Assembly: GCF_905115235.1 (NCBI RefSeq)
Contig: NC_051851.1
Span: 153,464,692 to 153,528,691, forward strand
Direction of reading: 5' to 3'
Length of the DNA: 64,000 nucleotides
Origin: Hermetia illucens
Lineage: Eukaryota; Arthropoda; Insecta; Diptera; Stratiomyidae
The translations under genes were made by a program, and so were the position numbers. Below, in pieces: positions 53,532 through 62,272 of the stretch (position 1 is its first letter; the number at the start of each line of letters is the position of its first letter). A model generated the notes under the pieces. The model was not told where the DNA came from. It searched no databases and was given only the letters and a program-made list of their open reading frames with translations.

Positions 53532-53879
53532 TGTATTATAATTAAATTTGATATATTTTCACTGAACGTGTATGTGTGAGGGTGTTCCTTCTTTTACTGG
53601 AACCTTCATTTTCTCGGTTGTTATTTACCCAAAACGTTCCTCGTTCAATATGTGGGAAAATTTAGAAACATAAACCCCGGAATCATGGAAAAGTTCTAAG
53701 AACCCTTATTTATTTCTGTACTGCTCTTTAGTTACAACAACTATAGCTGGATTGGCATAAATTGTATATCGTCGATCGATAGCTTTAAAACACACACGGC
53801 AGATAGTTTTTAACATAGTGTAATTGGTATTTGCAATGGTATTTAGCGCAATAACCGGTATTCAGTCTAGGCCTGCCTT

Positions 53880-54795
53880 AATAAGGAACTCCAGACACTC
53901 CGGTTTTGCGCCGAGGTTCACCAATTCGATATCCCTAAAAGCTGTCTGGCGTCCTGACCTACGCCATCGCTCCATCTCAGGCAGGGTCTGCCTCGTCTTT
54001 TTTTTCTACCATAGATATTGCCCTTATAGACTTTCCGGGTTGGATCATCCTCATCCATACGGATTAAGTGACCCGCCCACCGTAACCTATTGAGCTGGAT
54101 TTTATCCACAACCAGACGGTCGTGGTATCGCTCATAGATTTCGTCGTTATGTAGGCTACGGAATCGTCCATCCTCATGTAAGTTGTCAAAATTTCTTCGG
54201 AAGATTCTTCTCTCGAAGAGAGTTCACAATTTTTTTTTGCTAAGAATCCATACCTCCGAGGAATACATAAGGACTGGCAAGATTATAGTCTTGTACAGTA
54301 AGAGCTTTGACCCTATGGTGAGATGTTTCAAACGAAACATGTTGGCAGCCAACAACTGTGCGAGGATTTTATCGTCATAGCTGTTACCGGTTGTGATTTT
54401 CGACTGGTTTCAACGGTCTCAGAGTTATAGTCTCCTATCTTTATTGTTTTCGTTTGACCAGTACGATTTGATGTTGTTCGTTCTTTGGTTTTTGGCGCTG
54501 ATGTTGCCACCATGTACTTTGCCTTGCCCTCATTAACGTGCAGCCCGAGAACTCGCGACGCCTGCTCGGTCTGGATGAAGGTAGACTATACATCTCGGTT
54601 TGTTTTTCCCATAATGTGAATATTGTCAGCGTAGACCAGTAGTTGAATGGGCTTGAAGAGGATGGTGCCTCTTCCATTGGCATCTCCATCGCCGCAACGA
54701 CTTTTGGTTGTCGACAAGGGACTATGATTGGAAGCTCGATATTCAGGCGAACGGAGCAGCTACTGCCAGCTAATTTCCATTTGCGGTGCACTTCA
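53880..54795 (-). mobile_element. RTE-like LINE (CFDP2-type family), RT end and C-terminus, deleted
   Basis: Minus strand: RT near 54790-54440 (a copy of the MHRKWKL/PMEEAPSSS-framed region, with [20 protein letters not shown] at about 54500), thumb scraps (54400-54180), and the C-terminal LNRLRWAGHLIRMDEDDP then GRPCLRWSDGVGQDARQL (54109-53918), characteristic of this family. It ends near 53880. Multiple frameshifts. Confidence 0.82.
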
Positions 54796-54870
54796 TTCTC
54801 TGTGCTATAACTTTTGAAATATTTTGAATTTTAATCTGAGATTTTGACATTACAGTTTCAACTTTTTATG

Positions 54871-54887
54871 GTAGGTAGGTAGGTAGG
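54871..54887. repeat. (GTAG)n microsatellite, probable LINE 3' tail
   Basis: Four GTAG units directly bordering the 3' end of the minus-strand LOA-like fragment. On the element's strand this reads (CTAC)n after its 3' UTR. Confidence 0.7.
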
Positions 54888-55405
54888 CATCAGTGGCTGC
54901 TCTGAGGAACAGAATTAGTGCTGCGGTGCGCCATTTTTATGCCACAAATTTCTAAGACCATGATTACTGTGATAAGAACAAGGGGGCAGGGTCCAGCTGC
55001 CTTCTGATCTTCTGAGCCATCCCGTAGCATTGACGAAGAAAAGCTCCTGGAGCTAGAGATCTCTATGAGGTCCTCTAAGAATCGTTTAGCTAGTGCCCGA
55101 CTTATAACATGTCTAATATGGCGCAGATGGTGAGCCTTCGCCATCTGAGGTCCGTCGGTGAAGAACACTGTGTCATAGCCTTGAAACAGGCCCTCCGTTT
55201 TCTACTCTGCCCTGGTTGAAAAGTCCATAGTAGCAGTTCAGTTCAGGATATTACTATGGTAATAGGGTTTTGCTGTTCAACATTTGGACTCAAGTATTCT
55301 GACAACATTGCGCACAACAGCATATTTAATATGATGGTCTAGGGGAAGGAGGTGTAGGACAAAATTGAAAGAATCTGCTAGGCAGGACTGCAGAGGCCAA
55401 CATCA
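54888..55405 (-). mobile_element. LOA/I-like LINE fragment (3' end), deleted
   Basis: Matches 29340-30460 of the larger copy in pieces: 54888-55140 equals its 3' UTR and C-terminal part, 55140-55210 its RNase H start (FFTDG block), 55290-55400 the thumb end (GGTCTAGGGGAAGGAGGTG block). Large internal deletions. Confidence 0.78.
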
Positions 55406-55690
55406 ATTGGACTTAGGATTTGAAGCGTGTAAGAGCACTTCACTTCAGTTTGTAATGGGTCACTAGGAAGCTGGGCGGAAAAACCGGAACCGGAGTAAAC
55501 ATTTCGTGGGCCCTTTTATTATCGTTTTTCACTGAAATTACAATTCTGAGCTCAGCGGAAATCACCCTCTCCTTTTCCGATCCTTTTCGTCGGCCTGCTA
55601 GGAGGCAACGTGGTCAGCATTGCGCTCGCTCAAATCTTAAAGTATTCTCTCGGTGTTAATCTGAGGCAGTCCGCAGTGCGTAAAGAATAT
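55405..55690 (-). mobile_element. tRNA-derived SINE body, split by a foreign insert
   Basis: 55405-55465 and 55600-55690 match the body of the 40080-40389 SINE (AAGCGTGTAAGAGCACTTCA; GAGGCAACGTGGTCAGCATT). About 135 bp in between (55466-55600) is unrelated to the SINE and partly resembles 61800-61880. The tRNA-like head is missing. Confidence 0.65.
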
Positions 55691-56189
55691 TTGTTAGACC
55701 CTCATCGAAGTTGCACATAGCTCTCACTCTAAAGCTAATACAATTTTGCCGTTTAATTAGATCTTACGAGTCAAATTTCGAGGTCTTATTTCCAGAGGTT
55801 TTAGACTTCATGTGTTGCGAAATTGCGGAATAAATAGCAATAAAGTTGATGGTTCAATAACTAAATACATGAGTAACATCAAAATCATTATTATTAACTT
55901 TCAATTCCTTTGCGGAAATACTGTATCCGACCGAAACGGACCCAGCCTCCAATTTATTTAATGGTCGTCGTCATCTCTCTGCAGCAGAAATCTGATTCTG
56001 TATTATATGCGATGTTTTAGTAATTTTCCTGTCTGTATATGCTTTTTTTACCTCTATGTAATTTGCAATAAGTCTAAGGCTACAAGCAAATTTATCCGAC
56101 ATAAAAAAGAGATAGTAGACCAAAACTATTTATTTCCAAATAAAAAATTAAAATACTTTGAATTATTGAAATGTGAGTTTAATGAAAGT
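55691..56189. other. Intergenic spacer, nothing recognised
   Basis: AT-rich sequence with no coding or repeat resemblance noticed. Confidence 0.4.
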
Positions 56190-57190
56190 TGAATTGTTAA
56201 TCCCATTTCCGAAGAGAGTGTGGAGTTTATGGAGGGGGAGAGGGAAGACCGCCCTCTTCAGCTCGGAGGAAAACTCTTTGGGGTCACCCCTTTGAAAAGT
56301 TATGGCGCTGCAAAATTGGGGTAAAGTTTGAATTTGCAGGCCGAGAGGATTAAAAGGGGTGTTAAAAAGTTGCCTCGGTCAAATTGCTTAAAAAGCCATT
56401 GCGTTTCAAACGGGAGTACTTTCATTTCATCACGGTAAAATTTGATTTGCCAATACCCTCTCCCGAATAACAGGGGTAAGGAAAAAGGAGCAAGAATTGC
56501 AGCAGTCCCCTCTCATTAAAAAGTTATGGTGTCCCAAAAAGAAGCTATTATCTTGGTAAAATATACTTTGTCAACTCCATTCCCGAAGAAAAAGACAGAA
56601 TATGCTGGAGAAAGAGGAGCATTCCCTTTTGTTAACTTTTTAAAAGTTTAGGCATCACAAAACGGGGATATTTTATATCATCAATGAGCTTATTGGTAAG
56701 ACAATTGCCGCTGTAACTTGCAAGGGGGTTGCAAATCGCAGCCTCTTCTACCACCATTTCTTCCCACCCACGCGCTTGCGGCGGTAATTGTCTTAAGCTT
56801 ATTCATGATATAAAAATATCCTCGCTTTCTGCTGCCGGGTTGAAGGGAAAGCACCTCCTGCTCATATCTCATTTAATCCCCTTAGGGTGAGGTTAAAAAT
56901 TAAACCCTTCCGTTATGGCATCGAAATAGTTCCATTTCGCCGCGTCATAAATTTTTAAAGAGGGGGAGGGGAGTAACCACTATAATTCTTTAAAGGGGGG
57001 AGAAAGGAGAAACCCTCCTCTTCTTTCTAAATATTTTACCCGTTCCCTCAGCCTGCGGGAATAGGGTTTGAAATTTAATATTTACCATGATGATTTTAAA
57101 GAAACCAACTTTGAGGCACCGCAGCGTTTTAACTAGGTTATTGCTATGCGTTTCCACCCTAGTTCCATCCCCTCCGTGGATGGGCCTGGA
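56190..57190. repeat. Foldback-like structure of degenerate tandem units in opposite orientations
   Basis: The left side (56190-56680) has about four diverged units of 110-140 bp, each with a ..ATTCCCGAA.. start, a GGGGGAGAGGG-like purine run and an AAAAGTTATGGCGC-like phrase. The right side (56820-57190) has the same phrases reverse complemented. The centre is an inverted repeat: 56665-56710 against 56776-56823, arms of about 45 bp with a 65-bp loop. No coding capacity. Resembles foldback-type elements or inverted satellite arrays; family unknown. Confidence 0.65.
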
Positions 57191-57419
57191 AATTCGACTT
57201 TCACTAATAATTGCAATATTAGGTACCCTTCGAGCGGCCTAGTGCTATACGCCATATGTAGTGAATGTGGGTTCTGACGAGTTTGTAGTTTCCGGGTTGC
57301 AAGTTATCCGAAAAATGAATTCTCTGTCGTGAACGTGCAGCACCCAACACTGGGGTTGTCGCAAACAATCACACCTGAAGGTCAGTTTATACAAAAGTTC
57401 CAAAATAAAGTGTATAGAA

Positions 57420-58665
57420 GCAAATATTTAATTAACTTCCTAATAGCTAATTTATTTATCCTAAAACTAGACGAGATTATTTTACTTTAAGAGTTTTCTA
57501 AACAATGGGGAATAGCAGTTACCCAAATCTGAGTTCAACCTAGTGTCAACCGGTTGTTTGTTAATGAACCAGCTTTCGTAAGCATCCAGCTGGTTAGTCG
57601 TTCTTACCTGCTTTAGTATTTTCAAGTCCTCAGCGCTTACTTTATGGCCGCATTCGACCATATGTTTTGCCACCATAGATTTAGTGGGTTTTCGGGAGTG
57701 CTTCACAGCCAGCTCTGCCTTCTTCATGTGCTCCCTAAATCTGGTGGTTGCCAATCTTTTTGTTTGCCCGATATATACCTTCGGGCAATCTGAGCAGGCG
57801 ATTTTATAAATGCCGCTCATCTCTTCTACCGTTTTTCGATCTTTTTCCCCCGCCAGCTGGGTTTTTAGCTGGTAGATACGGCTTGATCCTACCAGCTGTA
57901 TGTCAAACCTTTTCAATGTCCTTTGTATGTGTTTGGACAAATTTGAAAAGGTGACACTTGATCTTTTTTGAGCAGTTAAGGTTAATTGTTGGCTATAGAG
58001 AGTAGTAAGATTACTACGTTCTAACTTTCGGGTGTGTTTCTTAATCATTGTTTCTATGGTGGCGCTGGGGTACCCGTTCTTCATAGCCGTGTCCAAGATA
58101 TAGAGTTTTTTGCTCCGGTAGTGTTCTTCAGTGAGCGGAATTGTTAGGAAGCGGTGGATCATGGTGCCATAAGCAGCCATTTTGTGTTGGTAGCTGTGGA
58201 ACGAAGTGGCAGGGATTGTACGTTGAGTGCTGGTCGGTTTCCTGAAAATAGAAAAGGTAACTTGTCCGTTTTGACGTTTGATTGTCAAATCTAGGAAAGC
58301 CAGTTGATTATTCGCTTCAATCTCGCGGCTGAAGGTTATTTTAGGGTGCAGCGTGCTGATTTTATCCAGCATATTTTGGATATTTGTGTCCGGGATCACT
58401 GCCAAAATGTCGTCCACGTACCTGAACCATTTATTTGGCAATAATCCATCCTCCTCCATTTTTTCCTCTAGTGATGCTACGAAAATTTCACTAAGGAGTG
58501 GGGAGAGGGGATCGCCCATCACTACACCTGAGGTCGTTTTGAAATATTTACCCCTCAATGTGAAATAGTTCTCACTCATGCAGAGGGAAGCCAACCTCGC
58601 ATATTGTTTAGCCTTTTTCCTCCATTCTGGGGTCGAACCAAAACGTAGTAGCCACTTCAGGACCT
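57420..58665 (-). mobile_element. Penelope-like element: RT and GIY-YIG endonuclease, 5'-truncated
   Basis: A long open frame runs from about 58657 to the stop at 57482 (internal ATG at 58594, 370 aa from there). RT part: FKTTSGVVMGDPLSPLLSEI, then WFRYVDDILAVIPD (YVDD catalytic motif), NNQLAFLDLTIKR and FSIFRKPTSTQRTIPATSFH, the Penelope thumb signature. The C-terminal GIY-YIG nuclease has GIYKIACSDCPKVYIGQTKR, FREHM and a late Glu-containing block. No stop or frameshift interrupts it, so the retained part is well preserved. The first RT motifs are missing (5' break at about 58660). The 3' flank (57421-57468) is repeated in inverted orientation at 58677-58722. Confidence 0.93.
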
Positions 58666-58930
58666 AGATATAAGTTTTAAGATAAATTAGCTATTAGGTA
58701 GTTAAATTAAATATTTATTTTCTTTTTCAGGACCTAGATATAAGTTTTTAGTCATAATTATAATATCATAGTATATAGTATAGATTTAGAATAGTATAAA
58801 TAGAACCTTAATGTCTACAAATGAGCAAACTTGTTTGCACTGATGAAGGGAACAAGTGGTTCCCGAAATATCGGTATTTGCAAGAATAAATACCCACACC
58901 AACGAAAAAGAAACAACAAGTTTTTATTAT
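58657..58930 (+). repeat. Penelope-type terminal repeat (PLTR-like) segment in inverted orientation
   Basis: Contains a 22-bp direct repeat (CAGGACCTAGATATAAG core) at 58657-58678 and 58727-58748, an inverted copy of the element's 3' flank (58677-58722) and the hammerhead ribozyme (58831-58886). It ends near the AATAAATACC...AAGTTTTTATTATT region at about 58930. It is read on the plus strand, opposite to the RT. Confidence 0.6.
58831..58886 (+). ncRNA. Hammerhead ribozyme
   Basis: All core elements are present. CTGATGA lies at 58840-58846 and GAAA at 58865-58868. Stem I pairs TTGCA (58835-58839) with TGCAA (58879-58883). Stem II pairs GGGAAC (58848-58853) with GTTCCC (58859-58864). Stem III is ATA/TAT (58868-58870 with 58875-58877) closed by a TCGG loop. 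The predicted cleavage site follows T58878, a permitted H17 base. One unpaired A (58847) sits at the foot of stem II. Hammerhead motifs are known in Penelope-like terminal repeats. Cleavage activity is untested. Confidence 0.88.
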
Positions 58931-59004
58931 TTCAATTAATTAATCGTTGGAAACACCGCATAATTTCACTCTGACTTCAAAGATAATTATTTTTAAATTA
59001 TTAT

Positions 59005-61663
59005 TATTATTCTGTTAAGGGAAAGTCGCACCGCATCCTTGAAGAAATATTGTGCCCCTTTTATTGGTTATAGTGTATCTATTGATCATACTATCTCAAG
59101 CCGGCCTATAACCGTTAGGAACTTTAGTATGTTCCCCACTTCCAGATCTTTCAGCCTTGCATCTAGTATTAAGTGTTCTCCCAGATGCTTCGACCTACTT
59201 TGTACAAGTGCCGGACACTGTCCCAGGACGTGTGTAGAGGTTTCGTCATCCTCCTCACAAAACATGCAGGCAGTGTCCGTAGATATCCCTAACTTCCCTA
59301 GGTGATAGTTCAGTCGACAATGACCAGTGAGAATTCCCAATATGATTCGGAGGTTCTTTTTGGTGAGATTTAAGCAATCGTTTGTGCGTATGGGTTCGTA
59401 TACCCCAATAAGCACCCTGCACTGCTCCATCCCTGGTAGGCCCGCCCAATATAGTTCGCTCAACCGTTTCTCTTCGTTTCTTAGATTCACAGCCATGAAA
59501 CCGTTTCCGATTCCACAGAAGGGTTCTGGCCCGTGTAAAGGCATCCCTGCTCCCTTCTTGGCTAGTTCGTCCGCTGCCTCGTTGCCTTCCAACCCAGCAT
59601 GGCCTGGAAACCAAAGTATCCAGACCTTGTTGGATGAGCCGAGTGTATTCAGTTTCTCAAGGCGTAGCCATACCAGTTTAGAGTTCACTTGGTTGGACCT
59701 TAGTGCCTTGATCGCTGTTTGGCTATCGGTGAGAATAGCAATGTTCTGCCCCCTGTAGTTCCTTTGGAGATTAAAGGAGGCACATCTGTCTATGGCGTAT
59801 ATTTCCGCCTGGAATATGCTAGTGTAACTGCCCATTGGCTCAAAGTACTTTTTCCTTGGACCAATGACACCGGCACCCGCTCACTTTGCTGTGAGGGATT
59901 CGTCAGTATACGAAGTAACCAGTTGCTGGTTTAAGCCGTATGTCGCAGCCACGCTGTCAGTTTGCCTTGTTACTCCAACGTGTTTCAAACTTCTTATCGA
60001 AGTGAAACCTCGTTGTCATGTTATCCCTTGGTATCAGTAATTCGGGATATCGCCTAGAAGGAATATCAATTTTCCTTCGATTTAGGCAGCTCCCCGTCTC
60101 ACTCATACTACCGACCATCCTGAATATTGGCCTCTTTGCCTGCATCTGTATGTGCAGATGGAGAGGGGTTAATCTCAGAAGGACCTCCAGGGATGCCGTT
60201 GGGCATGTCCTCATTGCGCCACTGATACATATGCAAGCCAACCTTTGAAGCTTATGTAATTCTCTGGCTTGTGTACTGAGTTCGGTTCTTTCTGCCCAGA
60301 TTACCGCTCCATAGGTAATCATTGGTCTTACTATTACAGTATATATCCAAAGTAGTGTCTTCGGGTTGCAACCCCCTTTTTTTCCTGCTATGGATCTGCA
60401 AGTCATCAGAGCCCTCGTGGCTTTCCGACAAGTGTTTCCGACATGTGTCTTCCAGAGTAATTTTTGGTCTAGGGTGATTCCCAAATATTTCACCTCTGTT
60501 TCTCGTTTCACCTCCATATCATGTAATGTTATGGCTCTCAGGTGATCCAGCTTACGCCTCCTAGTGAATGGTACTATGGTGGTTTTGGTTGGGTTGATCC
60601 GCAGTCCCACCTTCCTGCACCAGGCACTAGTAACCCTTAATCCAGTTTGGATTCTATCACATAGAGTATCTTCACATTTGCCCTACAGATTAAAACAATG
60701 TCGTCCGCGTAGCCCTGGACTTGTATTCCAGTATTTGTTAATACGTCCAGGAGTTCATCCACTACCATACTCCACATCAGCGGTGATAGTACTCCACCCT
60801 ATGGACAGCCTTGAGTGGTGTTCATGATAATAGAATTCGTACCTGTTTGTACCTCTATTTGTCTGCTTTCTAGCATTTTGCCCATCTAGAGTGCCAGGGT
60901 GTTTCCCACTCCGTTGCAGCTCAGGGCATCCTGTATCTCTGTGTGCGATGTGTTGTCGAATGCTCTTTCGATATTCAAAAACGCGCACAGTGCAATTTCT
61001 TTTGTTTCTATGGCGTCCCGTAGTACCTCTGTTAGCTGATACAGAGCAGTTTCAGTTGACCGTTCTGTCCGGTAAGCGTGTTGACAGTGATGTAAGGGAT
61101 TACGCTTTAGAACGTTAGTTCTAATATAGTCGTCGATGACCTTCTCCACCGTTTTGAGTACGAACGATGTTAGGCAGATCGGTCTGAAAGATTTAGGGTG
61201 TAAAGGATCCTTTTTACCCGCTTTCGGAATAAAGACCACTTTTGCCCGTCTCCATGCCCTTGGTATGTACCACCCTCAGAAGAGACTCTAAGATAATTCC
61301 TAGGCCTCTCTGAATAAGTGGGAAAATGCCACCTACCCCGGGAGATTTCATTGGTTTAAAAGTTCCCACTGCCCATCTTAGCCTAGCTTCTGAGCATACC
61401 TCTTTTGCTAGTTTCCAGCTCTCCTTCCTTCCCCTTTTATTCGTTGTTGTTGTGTCAGGCAGATTGTTGTCGCCTACCACCGAGGGGTAAGACTCCGGGA
61501 AATGAGGTCTGAGAAGCAGGTGTACCCTATCCTCCTCATTCTCGGTAAATGTCCCATCTTCCTTTTTCAAGCAGACAGAGGATATTCCCCCGTCTTTGGC
61601 TACAGCCTTGTACAGCCTGGTTGCTTCTGTGATCTGTTCAATCCGTTCACAGTCAGTCACAGT
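59005..61663 (-). mobile_element. LOA/I-like LINE with RT and RNase H, 5'-truncated
   Basis: Minus strand: 61660-61214 is the linker and RT block 1 (FKPMKSPGVGGIFPLIQRGL). 61239-60886 is RT (MVFIPKAGKKDPLHPKSFRP, HCQHAYRTERSTETALYQLT). 60610-59957 is thumb (INPTKTTIVPFTRRRKL, VKYLGITLDQKLLWKTHV, YTVIVRPMITYGAVIWAERT). 59835-59086 is RNase H (YRGQNIAILTDSQTAIKALR, WFPGHAGLEGNEAADELAKK) and a C-terminal C..C..H..C tail (GHCRLNYHLGKLGISTDTAC, FCEEDDETSTHVLGQCPAL). The YADD block (about 60700) is frameshifted. The tail (plus-strand ATTATTATTATT, about 59005) marks the 3' end. It is the best preserved LOA-like copy here. Confidence 0.9.
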
Positions 61664-61880
61664 CTTATGATTATTATTCTGTTAAGAGAAACTCACACCG
61701 CGTCCTTGAAGAAAATTTACTTTTACTCAGGACCCTAGCGAAATAATCCGGGCCTGGGGTGAAAATTATGCTGAAGAACGGGGTCCGAGGTGAAAATTAG
61801 ATGGGTCTATGATGAAAATTATTCAAACCCTTCTATTATCCTTTTTTATTGAAATTTCTTTTCTGATACCTTGAGAAATC
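61664..61880 (-). mobile_element. 3' end of a second element sharing the LOA-like LINE tail
   Basis: The phrase ATTATTATTCTGTTAAG...CACCGC.TCCTTGAAGAAA at 61670-61712 repeats the 3' terminus of the neighbouring LINE (59005-59050) with about 10% differences. The following 150 bp (to about 61880) do not match the LINE body but weakly resemble 55466-55600. It may be a SINE that shares a LINE tail, or a severely truncated related element. Confidence 0.5.
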
Positions 61881-62272
61881 TTCACAGTCGAGGGAAATCC
61901 CCCATTTCCACCCATCCCTCGTCAGGCCAGCTCTTACGAGATAACCTATCGGCACCAAGTCTAAAGAGTATCAGATAGCTTCGATCCAGAAAATATTTTC
62001 CAATTCGATTTTTCAGTTTGTTGTCTAGATTGTCCGCATTGAAGTATATATTTATGCAATCCATCAAACTCCATCAACTCAAAAAGTAAAAGAAAAAACA
62101 TGATTAATTCTAACAGTTTATGGCATTGTTTTAGTTCGTGTTCATATACACATTCATCATTGTCTACACAATATTTTATAATTATAAAAAACAACAAGAG
62201 CAAATCCGTCATTTAATAAAAAACTCAAATCATACAATTGGTTCGTACAAGGATAGTTTATTATTTTCATTA
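61881..62272. other. Spacer 3' of the serine protease gene
   Basis: AT-rich, no coding resemblance. It contains the protease polyadenylation signal at 62257-62262. Confidence 0.5.
62257..62262 (-). promoter_or_regulatory. Polyadenylation signal of the serine protease gene
   Basis: AATAAA on the minus strand (TTTATT on plus), 11 bp after the stop codon. Confidence 0.6.

Noticed and set aside
56665-56823. Rho-independent terminator or microRNA hairpin
   Set aside because: Arms are too long and imperfect with a 65-bp loop, and the inverted similarity extends over the flanking tandem units, so a foldback repeat fits better.
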